Below, one piece after another: positions 53,412-63,046 of a DNA stretch of 64,000 nucleotides; positions within the stretch are counted from its first letter, which is position 1, and each line of letters starts with the position of its first letter. The stretch is from Soonwooa sp. (GTDB lineage Bacteria > Bacteroidota > Bacteroidia > Flavobacteriales > Weeksellaceae): contig NZ_JASLDS010000073.1 in assembly GCF_030151385.1 (NCBI RefSeq), positions 124,001 through 188,000 on the forward strand, written 5' to 3'. Under the pieces are notes generated by a model that searched no databases, was not told the DNA's origin, and worked only from the letters and a program-made list of their open reading frames with translations. Made by a program: the position numbers and the translations under genes.

Positions 53412-56198
53412 ATGGCTACAACTGCAGAAATCGATATAAAAAAACAACTTTTTGTTAAAAACGCGCACCTCAATAACCTGAAGCACATTGATGTTTTAAT
53501 TCCAAAGAATAAACTCATTGTTATAACAGGCGTATCTGGAAGCGGGAAATCTTCGCTGGCTTTTGACACTATCTATGCCGAAGGTCAACGCCGATATGTT
53601 GAAAGCTTGAGTTCGTATGCGCGACAATTTTTAGGAAAACTAGAGAAACCAAAAGTTGATGATATTAAAGGTCTTGCACCTTCAATAGCAATTCAGCAAA
53701 AAGTCATTTCGTCTAATCCGCGTTCTACAGTTGGTACATCGACGGAAATTTATGATTATCTAAAGTTATTGTATGCGAGAATTGGTCATACTTTTTCGCC
53801 AATTTCTGGTGAAGAGGTCAAAAAAGATTCTGTTACCGATGTTATCGATTTTATAAAAGCGTCAAAAAAAGACACGAGTTTCATTTTGATGGCGCCTTTA
53901 CAATATGAAGTCGATGGTTTTACCGAACAATTAAAAACCTTGAAAGTTTCGGGTTTTACACGTTTAGAAGTTGGCGGGAACCTTGCCAGTATCGAAGATT
54001 TAGAAAGTTTTGGTTTCGTTCCAGAAGCCAATACAGAGATATTTTTGGTGATCGACCGTTTCAGTTACGAAGAGGACGAAAACTTCCTACAACGTCTTGC
54101 AGATTCTATCCAAATGGCGTTCTACGAAGGTCACGGCCGTTGTCTTTTGAAAAATACAGAAAGTAACGAAGTTCGAGATTTCTCCAATAAATTTGAATTA
54201 GATGGCATCGATTTTAACGAACCGAATGTCCATTATTTCAGCTTTAACAATCCTTATGGCGCTTGTCCAACTTGCGAAGGTTACGGCAAAATAATTGGCA
54301 TTGACGAAGACCTTGTCATTCCAAATAAAAATCTTTCGGTCTTCGAAGATGCTGTAGCTCCTTGGAAAGGCGAAACGATGAGCGAATGGAAACGTTCTTT
54401 TATTAAAAAAGCAAAAGACTTCCCTATTCATAAACCTTACCACCAACTCACAAAAGAGCAAAAACAATATTTGTGGCGTGGTGACAAGTCTGCAAGTTTC
54501 CCAAGTATTGATAATTTCTTCAAAATGTTGGAGGAAAATCTTTATAAAATCCAATACCGTGTGATGTTGTCGCGTTATCGTGGCAAGACGACTTGTCCAA
54601 CTTGCGAAGGTCTTAGATTGCGTGAAGAAACTTCTTGGGTAAAAATCGATGGACACAATATCCAATCTTTAATCGAATTGCCACTACATGAGCTTTCACC
54701 AATTATTGAAAGTTTAAAATTATCAAAATACGATGCCGAAGTCGCAAAACGACTTCTTTACGAAATAAAATCTCGAATCGGATTTTTACTAAAAGTTGGT
54801 CTTGGTTACCTAAGTCTTAACCGAACGTCCAACACGCTTTCTGGCGGCGAAAGTCAACGTATTAATTTGGCGACAAGTTTGGGAAGTTCTTTGGTGGGTT
54901 CTATTTATATTTTGGACGAACCAAGTATTGGTCTTCACTCTCGCGACACCGAAAATCTTATTGAAGTTCTAAAAAACCTTCGCGATCTTGGCAACACTGT
55001 TATTGTAGTTGAACATGACGAAGATGTGATGCGCGCTGCTGACTACATTATCGACATTGGTCCTGAAGCTGGTTATCTTGGCGGCGATTTGGTATTTGCT
55101 GGTGATTATAAAGATCTTAAAAAAGCTGATACTTTAACGTCAAAATATCTTAACCACGAACTAAACATTGAAGTTCCGAAAAAACGTCGTGTTCCAAAAG
55201 AATTTATAAAAATAAAAGGCGCTCGACAAAACAATCTTAAAAACATTGACGTTGATGTTCCGCTAGAAATTCTGACGGTTGTTACAGGCGTTTCAGGAAG
55301 TGGAAAATCAACTTTGATGAAGGAAATCTTAACCAACGCAGTGCAAATTCAGTTGGGAATGGGTGGCAAAAAAGCCGATTACGACAGCGTTGAGTTTCCA
55401 AAAAAGTTGATTAAAAACATTGAGTTAATCGACCAAAATCCAATCGGAAAATCATCACGTTCTAATCCCGTTACTTATCTAAAAGCCTATGACGATATTC
55501 GTGATTTGTTTTCGAAGCAAAAATCGGCGTCGTTAATGGGATTAAAACCAAAACATTTTTCTTTTAATGTGGATGGTGGACGTTGCGACGAATGTAAAGG
55601 CGAAGGTGTGATTACAGTGTCAATGCAATTTATGGCAGATATCGAATTGGAATGCGAACATTGCCACGGCACACGTTTTAAAAGTGAAATTCTCGAAGTA
55701 AAAGTTGACGAAAAAAATATTTCTGACATTCTAAAAATGACTGTTGATGAAGCGATTAACTTTTTCACAGAATTACACGAGTCCAAAATCGTACAGAAAT
55801 TAAAACCTTTACAAGAAGTTGGGCTTGGTTATTTACAATTGGGACAATCTTCTTCCACGCTTTCTGGCGGTGAAGCGCAACGTGTAAAACTTGCGTCTTT
55901 CCTAGTAAAAGGTGTTACAACAGACAAAACTTTATTTGTTTTTGACGAACCATCGACAGGATTGCATTTCCATGATATTAATAAATTGATGAAATCACTA
56001 CAAGCTTTAATAGAACTTGGACATTCAGTGATTGTGATTGAACATCAACCTGACATCATCAAATGTGCTGACTATATTATTGACATCGGTCCAAATGCTG
56101 GTAAACATGGTGGTGAAGTGGTTTTCACAGGAACACCAGAAGATTTAACTAAGAATAAAATATCGGCAACTGCAAAGTACATTGCGGAAAAACTTTAA
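53412..56198 (+). CDS. uvrA: Excinuclease ABC subunit A
   Basis: 928 codons from ATG 53412. Two ABC ATPase halves are visible: Walker A GVSGSGKSS near residue 40 with LSGGESQRI near 475, and Walker A GVSGSGKST near 626 with LSGGEAQRV near 816. Zinc sites lie at CPTCEG (about 283 and 393) and CDECKGEG...CEHCHG (about 724-750). The UvrB-interaction and insertion domains are present, so it is a full UvrA rather than UvrA2. It recognises bulky DNA damage and loads UvrB. Single gene with a bidirectional terminator. Confidence 0.96.
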   Translation: MATTAEIDIKKQLFVKNAHLNNLKHIDVLIPKNKLIVITGVSGSGKSSLAFDTIYAEGQRRYVESLSSYARQFLGKLEKPKVDDIKGLAPSIAIQQKVISSNPRSTVGTSTEIYDYLKLLYARIGHTFSPISGEEVKKDSVTDVIDFIKASKKDTSFILMAPLQYEVDGFTEQLKTLKVSGFTRLEVGGNLASIEDLESFGFVPEANTEIFLVIDRFSYEEDENFLQRLADSIQMAFYEGHGRCLLKNTESNEVRDFSNKFELDGIDFNEPNVHYFSFNNPYGACPTCEGYGKIIGIDEDLVIPNKNLSVFEDAVAPWKGETMSEWKRSFIKKAKDFPIHKPYHQLTKEQKQYLWRGDKSASFPSIDNFFKMLEENLYKIQYRVMLSRYRGKTTCPTCEGLRLREETSWVKIDGHNIQSLIELPLHELSPIIESLKLSKYDAEVAKRLLYEIKSRIGFLLKVGLGYLSLNRTSNTLSGGESQRINLATSLGSSLVGSIYILDEPSIGLHSRDTENLIEVLKNLRDLGNTVIVVEHDEDVMRAADYIIDIGPEAGYLGGDLVFAGDYKDLKKADTLTSKYLNHELNIEVPKKRRVPKEFIKIKGARQNNLKNIDVDVPLEILTVVTGVSGSGKSTLMKEILTNAVQIQLGMGGKKADYDSVEFPKKLIKNIELIDQNPIGKSSRSNPVTYLKAYDDIRDLFSKQKSASLMGLKPKHFSFNVDGGRCDECKGEGVITVSMQFMADIELECEHCHGTRFKSEILEVKVDEKNISDILKMTVDEAINFFTELHESKIVQKLKPLQEVGLGYLQLGQSSSTLSGGEAQRVKLASFLVKGVTTDKTLFVFDEPSTGLHFHDINKLMKSLQALIELGHSVIVIEHQPDIIKCADYIIDIGPNAGKHGGEVVFTGTPEDLTKNKISATAKYIAEKL

Positions 56199-56220
56199 GT
56201 TTTCTTTACGTTTAAAAATA

Positions 56221-56258
56221 AAAAGGCTTTCAGAGTTTAGAATTCTGAAAGCCTTTTT
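56221..56258. terminator. Bidirectional terminator between uvrA and the GNAT gene
   Basis: A long stem AAAAGGCTTTCAGA/TCTGAAAGCCTTTT with a nine-base loop and T/A runs at both sides. Confidence 0.9.
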
Positions 56259-56277
56259 ACTGATAAATAATTTATTT

Positions 56278-56559
56278 TTATGCTAAAACATCTTGTAATT
56301 CTGCATGTTTTTTGAACATTGCGTTAGCAAAAGGACAAAGTGGAATCACTTTTTTATTTTCCTTTCGAGCGAAATCTACGACTGCATTTAGAAGGTTCAT
56401 TCCGACGCCAAGACCATTGTAAGCTTCTTCTACACCTGTATGATCGATGATGAATTTATCTTCTCCCGCCCAAGTATAAGTCATTTCACCAGCATGTCTA
56501 CCATCGATAAAAGCTTCGAACATTCCGTTCTTTTCGTTGTTTTGTTGTTTGATTTCCAT
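56278..56559 (-). CDS. Small GNAT-like N-acetyltransferase (NATD1/YjdJ type)
   Basis: 93 codons. DHTGVEEAYNGLGVGMNLLNAVVDFARKENKKVIPLCPFA contains the shortened acetyl-CoA loop (GLGVG) and the late CPFA block of the one-domain GCN5-like family. Such proteins lack the full acceptor domain; substrates are not known. It lies 11 bp behind the OsmC-family gene and is co-transcribed with it. Confidence 0.88.
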   Translation of the reverse strand: MEIKQQNNEKNGMFEAFIDGRHAGEMTYTWAGEDKFIIDHTGVEEAYNGLGVGMNLLNAVVDFARKENKKVIPLCPFANAMFKKHAELQDVLA

Positions 56560-56570
56560 TTTTATATTTT

Positions 56571-56969
56571 TTAATTAAATTCTGAATTTACTGTAATTGA
56601 TCCTTCTAAAATCTTATGAACGGGACAAGCATTCGCAATATGTCGGAAACGCTTCATCTGATCTTCTGGAATATCTGTTTTCGAAAATCGAATATTTCTT
56701 TTAAAAGCCGTTTGTGACTTATCAACACTATCAACTAACGTCACATCTACAAAGATTTCGCCGACATCCCAAGCTTTTCTTTCGGCATACATTTTCAGGG
56801 TAATTGCTGTGCAACTTGCCAAAGAAGCTGCAAGAAGTTCGGTTGGTTTTGGCGCCAAGTCTTTTCCGCCTTTATCTAATGGTTCGTCAACGATAATCTC
56901 ATGATTTCCTGTTGTGACTTTCGTTAAATAAAGATCGTTTCCGATAGTTGCAGTTACATTAACATCCAT
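56571..56969 (-). CDS. OsmC family peroxiredoxin-like protein
   Basis: 132 codons. The two conserved cysteines are in LAASLASCTAITLKMYAE (about residue 53) and ANACPVHKILEGS (about 114), giving the redox pair of OsmC/Ohr proteins; LDKGGKDLAPKPTELL precedes the first. Such proteins reduce organic hydroperoxides. The short sequence and the paired GNAT gene suggest the YhfA/OsmC-like branch rather than Ohr. Cytosolic. Confidence 0.9.
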   Translation of the reverse strand: MDVNVTATIGNDLYLTKVTTGNHEIIVDEPLDKGGKDLAPKPTELLAASLASCTAITLKMYAERKAWDVGEIFVDVTLVDSVDKSQTAFKRNIRFSKTDIPEDQMKRFRHIANACPVHKILEGSITVNSEFN

Positions 56970-57129
56970 TTCGTTTTATTTTTTACAATATTAAGATTAT
57001 GATTTCACTTCCCAATTGATGTGGGATAAGAATTCGAAGTTTCCTTTAAAACAAAAGCGATACCGTTTTTTAAATTTTAGATTTTACGAAAAATTACAAG
57101 TCAGAAAAACTTCTGAACTTCCTCCAATC

Positions 57130-57258
57130 TAAAATCGGTAGCGGACACTGCGGCCGGGATAGTAAGGGCGCGACTGAAAGGAGCGGTCCGAAGAATTGCT
57201 TGGGAAAAACTTGGGCTTCTGAGGACGAAACCCCTGAATAGCCCGAATTGCCGCCCAA
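57130..57258 (-). repeat. GC-rich element directly downstream of the 1080-residue protein gene
   Basis: About 130 bp with GC well above the neighbourhood, between the stop at 57268 and the OsmC promoter region. On the minus strand it contains GGGCGGC, GGGCT...AGCCC, CCCGGCCGCAGTG and an uninterrupted frame of 44 codons after the stop (ending RSVRYRF). It may be an interspersed repeat, a structured RNA or the rest of a coding tail. The rest of 56970-57267 is AT-rich. Confidence 0.5.
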
Positions 57259-57267
57259 ATAAAAATC

Positions 57268-60200
57268 CTAAAAACTTGCGCGAATCTGCATACTGCCCGT
57301 GTGGATCGTGCGCTCGCCAGAATTACGACCTTCGTAGTTGATATTGAGTTGTAAAAATGAATTGAGACTTTGCTGCCAATAAACGCTCCAGACTTGGTTT
57401 TTGCCAGATTTGAGACCTTCCAACATTTGGTTACCTACAATGCTGAAACTGTTGCCTGTAAAATCGTTATTGATAAATGAGAAATTGGCTCTGAGAGAGG
57501 TTTTCTTGTGGTCCCATTGCAGAGTTCCTGACAATTCGTAAGCTTTTAGCTTTTCGTCGCCATCGGTTCTTTTCTTTTGACGAAGCGCTCCAAAAAGTTC
57601 GGCTTGGAGACTTTCTGTTAAGCGATAAGTGGCTTTTGGCTTGGTTTCCCAGTTTTGAAGCAGGTAGTTTCGTGTGCTAAACATTTGCGAATGATTGGTG
57701 ACATTCTGAAGTTGATTTTCCCAATCGGTGCGGAAGTTTTTGTTAAACCAATATCCTAGATTAAAGAAGTGCAAACCGCTAGAACGCTCTTCCACACTGT
57801 AATTGGCGTTAAGTAAATTGTCGTTGGACGTGAAGCGATAGTTGGCATTCCAGCCAGATTTGTCATTCGAATTAAACAAAGCCGAAAACAAAAGGTTTTG
57901 GGTTTTCATAATCTGGTCGCTTTCTTTCGCAAAAGGATTGAGGACGACCACGCGATCACCTTTCATAAAAGCGTTTTGCGATAGTAATGACACATTGAAG
58001 TTCCAACGTTTTAGGAAAGCGTTTTCGGAGCTAAAAATAACGGCCGGATTGACAAACAAAGCCAATTGCAATTTGTTTTTGTTGGATGCCAAATACTTTA
58101 CGGTATTAGTATAGACGCGAATATATTGCGCTTGATCCATATATTCTGCGACCTCGAACTCGTCCAACTGCTGGATGCCATCACCATTATAATCGGTCCA
58201 TTTGTACACACCTTGTCCATCGGTAACTTTGATGTATTGAAATTCGCGCTGCGCTTCTTGACCATTTCCTAATTCGTAAAAAGCTTGCAAACGCATACCG
58301 TTTCGGAAAAGTTGTTGGTTGTACATTAAGTTACCAACCACGAAATCTTGATTTTGATCATTGGCTAAAGTTTGATCTTTGTAGAAAAACTTGCGATAGT
58401 GTACCAAAGCCGATAACTGTGTTTTTTCGGTTTTAATGATTTGGCTTTCTGCCATGATGCCGAGAATATTGTTCATTTTTTGCAAACGATTATCACGAAT
58501 GGAATCGTTATCGCGCAAATAAACTTTCATCAAAAGCTTGGTGCGTGCGCTATCTGAGATTTTCTTTTGAACAAAAATTTCTTTCCAACTAAAGCTGGTC
58601 GTATCGTAAGCTTGGGTTTCGTTGAACTTCTTTTGATTATGCTCCATTGCGCCGCCAATTGACCAACTTCCTTTTGCGCCTAACAATTCTGCTGAGGCGT
58701 TAGCACGAATAAATTGCGTGTTCATCGGTGTCGACTTGGTGTCGAGATAAGAAGCATTGGCTTGTGTTATCCATTTTTGATTTTTCCAACCAAAATTAAG
58801 ATCGTTCTTTATGCCTTTATAAGTTGCTTTTTCGTCAAGGTAGTTTAATTTGTAATTAAGGAAAGTCCCATCATTCCAAAGGTTATCGAAGCCAAGCACA
58901 AATCTATTTTGAGTGATTTGGTTAAATTCTTCCGTTAAGTTAAAATCACGCCAAAAATCAACATTGTTAATTCTGTCCAAAACTTTGAAATTCTTTTGGA
59001 TATGCTGATACTCAAACATTGGTGTTCCTTTCCAACTGTTTTTAATAAAACTTTTGTTGGCATATACTCGAGCGGCGTAACCTATGTTTTCGTTATTATC
59101 TTTTGAAGAAAATAAGTTAAGGTCATGATTGCTAAGAGAAGCGTCAACGCCAATGACACCATTTTCTAAAGCATATTCGGCATTGGTAGAAAAGACTTGC
59201 GTTTTTTCTGGTGCTGGCAAACGTCGAACTGCTCGGTAATCGCCAAGACCTTGCCCTACAAATTCGAAAACGCGACCGTTATTGGTGGTTTGTTGTATTC
59301 GGTAATCGCCCTTGGTATCTCCAAAATAGGTGAAAACAACTTGGTACAATTCATCATCTTTATTGGTCGAAAATTCGTAATGATAGATCGTTCCGTCAAA
59401 TATTTTTTTGTATAGAATCTTATTGACATCATAATCGGTTTTGGTGCCCGATGGTGCATACATCATGTCGGGATTATTCCCCGCATTGATAAGATATTGT
59501 TTGTCTTCGTCGCTAAGGTTAAGTGACAAAGGTGCATTTTTATTATCGTTTTCCATAAACCATGAAAGTCCAACTTTGAGGCGTTCTCGTTGATGTTGAA
59601 GATTTCCTGTTACCAAAAATCTGGTGTAATTTCGATTGGTATAGTTGTAAGTTATGGTGATAAAGTTCTGTTTATATATAGGTCTAAAACTCGTAAAAGT
59701 AATTTCGCCAGTATTATAGTTAATAGTATAATCTAGGTTTTCGCCACGCTTCATCAAAACACCATCAATATAGACTTGCTCCGAGCCAGAAATTATGGTG
59801 ATAAATTGTTCTCCGTTTTTACCAAATAATCGGTAAGGACCTTGATTGCCTTCAATACCTTGAAAACGCATTCTGTTAAATTCACTTCGCGCCACACCGC
59901 CCGAAATATCAAGGAAAGTTTTATTGCCATTTTCCTCCCAAGTGGTTTGGAATTGCAGTCCCATGCTTCGACGTTGGAATCGCCCAAAGAAAGTTTGACT
60001 ATCGTCTAAATCGAGATGTCCAGCGCGGATGATGCTGTGCTTTTTGATATTTAACTGAACATAGATTTTGTCAAACTCTTGTAAAGTTTGTGTGTAACCA
60101 TCGGCTTGTATTGGCAAATTATGATCCGATATCGAAGCCAAAATCGAAACATCTTCACTCAACTTTCCCGAAATCTGCAAATCCATGGAGCTTTGTACCG

Positions 60201-60510
60201 AAGAACCTTGGTTATTTCCAAAAGTGATACCACGCACAATGGAACCTTTGGAACTAAGGTCGCCTAGGATTTTAGCTTTTGTATTTTTAACCAAAACTTC
60301 TTCGTCATATACCAACTGCGGTGATTTTTTGATGAAGTCCAAAGTATCTTTAACAAAGAAGTCCTTATTAATTTTAGCAGAAATAATACTGTCTTTTTTT
60401 ATAGAATCTTTAGGTAAGTTGGGATTTTTCCATGAGAAAACCTGAGCTTGCAAACCACAACAAGCCAAACAGAAGATTAAAATGGTAAAAATCTGTCGAT
60501 ACAATATCAA
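57268..60510 (-). CDS. Large outer-membrane beta-barrel protein of unknown function
   Basis: 1080 codons from a TTG at 60510; another TTG follows two codons later and no ATG lies near. A signal peptide covers about 1-22 (ending CCGLQAQ). From about residue 85 the protein is dominated by alternating-residue beta-strand segments (SSMDLQISGKLSEDVSILASISD, FITITYNYTNRNYTRFLVTGNLQ) to the final MQIRASF, ending in phenylalanine like outer-membrane barrels. No TonB plug is visible, and DYNGDGIQQLDEFE (about 770) looks like a calcium loop. This long family occurs in many Bacteroidetes without assigned function. It is monocistronic; a GC-rich element starts 10 bp after the stop. Confidence 0.8.
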   Translation of the reverse strand: MILYRQIFTILIFCLACCGLQAQVFSWKNPNLPKDSIKKDSIISAKINKDFFVKDTLDFIKKSPQLVYDEEVLVKNTKAKILGDLSSKGSIVRGITFGNNQGSSVQSSMDLQISGKLSEDVSILASISDHNLPIQADGYTQTLQEFDKIYVQLNIKKHSIIRAGHLDLDDSQTFFGRFQRRSMGLQFQTTWEENGNKTFLDISGGVARSEFNRMRFQGIEGNQGPYRLFGKNGEQFITIISGSEQVYIDGVLMKRGENLDYTINYNTGEITFTSFRPIYKQNFITITYNYTNRNYTRFLVTGNLQHQRERLKVGLSWFMENDNKNAPLSLNLSDEDKQYLINAGNNPDMMYAPSGTKTDYDVNKILYKKIFDGTIYHYEFSTNKDDELYQVVFTYFGDTKGDYRIQQTTNNGRVFEFVGQGLGDYRAVRRLPAPEKTQVFSTNAEYALENGVIGVDASLSNHDLNLFSSKDNNENIGYAARVYANKSFIKNSWKGTPMFEYQHIQKNFKVLDRINNVDFWRDFNLTEEFNQITQNRFVLGFDNLWNDGTFLNYKLNYLDEKATYKGIKNDLNFGWKNQKWITQANASYLDTKSTPMNTQFIRANASAELLGAKGSWSIGGAMEHNQKKFNETQAYDTTSFSWKEIFVQKKISDSARTKLLMKVYLRDNDSIRDNRLQKMNNILGIMAESQIIKTEKTQLSALVHYRKFFYKDQTLANDQNQDFVVGNLMYNQQLFRNGMRLQAFYELGNGQEAQREFQYIKVTDGQGVYKWTDYNGDGIQQLDEFEVAEYMDQAQYIRVYTNTVKYLASNKNKLQLALFVNPAVIFSSENAFLKRWNFNVSLLSQNAFMKGDRVVVLNPFAKESDQIMKTQNLLFSALFNSNDKSGWNANYRFTSNDNLLNANYSVEERSSGLHFFNLGYWFNKNFRTDWENQLQNVTNHSQMFSTRNYLLQNWETKPKATYRLTESLQAELFGALRQKKRTDGDEKLKAYELSGTLQWDHKKTSLRANFSFINNDFTGNSFSIVGNQMLEGLKSGKNQVWSVYWQQSLNSFLQLNINYEGRNSGERTIHTGSMQIRASF

Positions 60511-60592
60511 AATTTTTTCAGCTGTAAATCTACGAATAATAAGGATGAATAAAAGATTTACAAGTGATTAACGATAATTTTTGTCAAAAATT

Positions 60593-60620
60593 TTGTATTT
60601 AAAATAAAAGTTTATCTTTG
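60593..60620 (+). promoter_or_regulatory. Promoter of the first of three T9SS cargo genes
   Basis: TTG (60593-60595), a 17-bp spacer and TATCTTTG (60613-60620), 116 bp before the ATG. The long leader can pair GTTTC with GAAAC and CTTTCA with TGAAAG around 60627-60685. Confidence 0.65.
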
Positions 60621-60736
60621 AAGCCCTTTCAGAAACAATATGAATCTTCTACTCCAAGATTAGGTTTCGTTTTTTTTTGAAAGATTAAAAAATAAAAAAT
60701 TATAATATTAATACTCTAACTTAAACATTTTTTATC

Positions 60737-61852
60737 ATGAAAAAACTTTATTCTTTAAAGTCTGTCCTTCTTGGTGCAGCTTTAACATTCGGAAGTGTAA
60801 CGGCTTTCGCACAAGCGACTGTTGACGCCAGTCTTTATGAAGAAACTTTTGGAGACTTTGGATCTTCTAATACTACATTTACAGCCAGTAATATGGGAAG
60901 TTACGACAAAAGAGGTACAACTACTCTAGTAGCTGCTGATGCATCTTCTCTTACTTTTACTGGTGCAAGTGCAATGTATTCAACAGCAACTTCAACCAAT
61001 ACTACAAGTGGACACGTTTGGTTAAACAAAAGTACTACTGGATATTTTCAGGTAAGTGGTATTAAAGTGTACAATGCAAAAAAAGTGAAAGTTACTTTTT
61101 CGCAAACAGGAAGCGGACCAATTAATGTACTTGTAAACGACGTACAAGTTGGAAGTTCTTCGGGAGCTGCAGCGGCAAATACTACAAATGAATTCTCAGT
61201 TGAAGGCAACGAAACACTTAATTTGAAATTCCAAAGAACAAATACTACACAGAATTTAAGAGTTGACAATATTAAGGTTGTAATTACTGAAGTTACAGAT
61301 GCTCCTTGTACAGCGCCAACAATTACTTCGCAACCACAAGACAAAACTGTTGCACCAGGTGCTTCAACTAGTTTTTCGGTAACGGCATCTTCTGCTAATG
61401 CATCTGATGTATTAACTTACCAATGGCAAGCAGAAAATGAAGGAGAATGGCTTGATATCCCTGTAGAGTTTAGCGAAACTGCGCAAGAAGCTACATTTGT
61501 TATTGATGAAGCTAATGAAGGTATGAATGGTACTAAATTGAGAGTTGTTGTTAAAAATGATACTTGTGAAACGATTTCCAATGTTGTTACACTAACAGTT
61601 GATAAAACATTAGCTGTAAGTAATACTAATACAGTTAAAGTTAACTTGGTTAAAAATACTGTTATTACAAACGAAATTATCTTCAGTCAATCTACCAAAG
61701 TATCTATTGTTAACATGACAGGTCAAATTGTAAAAACTGCTGATGTTAAAGACAATACTAGATTAGATGTTTCTAACCTTTCTAAAGGAACATACATTGT
61801 AACTGCTACAGTTAACGGTAAAGCGGTATCTCAAAAGATTATTAAAAAATAA
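60737..61852 (+). CDS. T9SS type A sorting domain protein with Ig-like domain
   Basis: 371 codons. Signal peptide 1-25 (ending TAFAQ); a Ser/Thr-rich beta domain about 27-185; an Ig-like domain about 190-290 (TITSQPQDKTVAPGASTSFSV, YQWQ); and a C-terminal sorting domain (about 300-371) from VKVNLVKNTVITNEI to AVSQKIIKK. The sorting domain is almost the same as in the next two genes. It is likely a secreted or surface adhesin-like protein; the ligand is unknown. It has its own promoter and terminator. Confidence 0.9.
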   Translation: MKKLYSLKSVLLGAALTFGSVTAFAQATVDASLYEETFGDFGSSNTTFTASNMGSYDKRGTTTLVAADASSLTFTGASAMYSTATSTNTTSGHVWLNKSTTGYFQVSGIKVYNAKKVKVTFSQTGSGPINVLVNDVQVGSSSGAAAANTTNEFSVEGNETLNLKFQRTNTTQNLRVDNIKVVITEVTDAPCTAPTITSQPQDKTVAPGASTSFSVTASSANASDVLTYQWQAENEGEWLDIPVEFSETAQEATFVIDEANEGMNGTKLRVVVKNDTCETISNVVTLTVDKTLAVSNTNTVKVNLVKNTVITNEIIFSQSTKVSIVNMTGQIVKTADVKDNTRLDVSNLSKGTYIVTATVNGKAVSQKIIKK

Positions 61853-61878
61853 TATCTCTTTTTTGAGAAAATATGATT

Positions 61879-61904
61879 GCCTCCTTTTTTGGGAGGCTTT
61901 TTTG
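61879..61904 (+). terminator. Terminator after the first T9SS cargo gene
   Basis: GCCTCC/GGAGGC with a seven-base T-rich loop and a T-run. An identical hairpin follows the next gene. Confidence 0.9.
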
Positions 61905-61976
61905 TTACAATGTATTGTTATTAATTCTTAATATATTGTTTATATATTAGTAATGCCACCTTTTAGAATAAAAACT

Positions 61977-61984
61977 TATTTTTG
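61977..61984 (+). promoter_or_regulatory. -7 element of the second T9SS cargo gene
   Basis: TATTTTTG, 37 bp before the ATG; the -33 box is not clear. Confidence 0.5.
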
Positions 61985-62021
61985 CCACAGGAAAATAAAC
62001 TTAACTTAAATATTTTACAAC

Positions 62022-62753
62022 ATGAAAAAATTTTATTCTTTATTAGCAGTTGCTGCTATCTCGATGACTGTTAGTGCTCAAGGTTCTCAAGGATTTACAA
62101 ACGAAGCAAACACAGCTGGTTCTGGTTACACAACTGTTACTTTTTCTGGTGAGAATGACACAACTTGGACAATTACTGATGCTAGAATATTAGATACAAC
62201 TAGTGATATTATTACAGGGAAAACAGTTTTGGCTAAAGCTGATGGATCAATTGAAGTTAAATTTCCAAATGGAGTTGGAACACTAAATTTTGATTACAAA
62301 AAAGCTTTCACAGGTAATACTGCTAGAAAAGTTGAAGTATACGTTGATGGTACGTTAGTGAATACTTCTCCTAGCTTTGGAACTTCTGGAGATCCGGTTG
62401 TAGTTAAGAACTTATCAACAACGATTAATAAGTCAGGTAATGTTGTTGTTAAAGTTGTAGCTAAAGGAGCTCAAACATCATTTGATAATTTTGTGTGGAC
62501 TAACCCAACAATGGCAGTTGGAGATATCAATTCTTCAAAAGCTAACTTAGTAAAAAATACAGTAGTAGCTAACGAAATCATCTTCGGTCAAGATGCTAAA
62601 GTATCAGTTATCAATATGGCTGGACAAGTAGTAAAAACTGCTGATGTTAAAGATAACTCTAGATTAGATGTATCTAACCTTGCTAAAGGAACTTATGTAG
62701 TAACTGCAACAGTTAATGGTAAAGCGGTTTCTCAAAAAATCATTAAAAAATAA
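62022..62753 (+). CDS. T9SS type A sorting domain protein
   Basis: 243 codons. Signal peptide 1-19 (ending SAQ); a single ~145-residue beta-rich domain (SGYTTVTFSGENDTTWTITDAR... FDNFVWTNP), similar to the first domain of lectin- or nuclease-associated cargo; then the sorting domain (about 170-243) ending AVSQKIIKK. Codon use is highly biased, with many repeats of the same codons, suggesting high expression. It is the middle gene of three with the same tail. Confidence 0.9.
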   Translation: MKKFYSLLAVAAISMTVSAQGSQGFTNEANTAGSGYTTVTFSGENDTTWTITDARILDTTSDIITGKTVLAKADGSIEVKFPNGVGTLNFDYKKAFTGNTARKVEVYVDGTLVNTSPSFGTSGDPVVVKNLSTTINKSGNVVVKVVAKGAQTSFDNFVWTNPTMAVGDINSSKANLVKNTVVANEIIFGQDAKVSVINMAGQVVKTADVKDNSRLDVSNLAKGTYVVTATVNGKAVSQKIIKK

Positions 62754-62778
62754 TTTTTCTTACGAAAAATATAATCTA

Positions 62779-62804
62779 GCCTCCTTTTTTGGGAGGCTTT
62801 TTTG
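62779..62804 (+). terminator. Terminator after the second T9SS cargo gene
   Basis: The same GCCTCC/GGAGGC hairpin and T-run as at 61879-61904, showing that the gene-terminator unit was duplicated. Confidence 0.9.
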
Positions 62805-62833
62805 TTAATAGAAACATAATATGAATCATATTT

Positions 62834-62860
62834 TTGGCATCAAAATTAGCCGTAATTTTG
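62834..62860 (+). promoter_or_regulatory. Candidate promoter of the third T9SS cargo gene
   Basis: TTG (62834-62836), a 16-bp spacer and TAATTTTG (62853-62860). It would give an unusually long leader of about 180 nt. A second, weaker TAATTTAG near 63003 may be an alternative. Confidence 0.5.
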
Positions 62861-63046
62861 TCCTAAGATTTTGAAGCTAGAATAAGGTTGAAACGTGCTT
62901 GGATAAGCATTTGTACAAAGTTTTTATTAATGAAATTCAAAATCCCAACATTAATTAATTGTTAAATTTCAAAGGAAGTGATTTTAATTCCATTTTTTGC
63001 GTAATTTAGCAGTCCAATTTTTAGCAAAACTTAAATTTTTTATATT

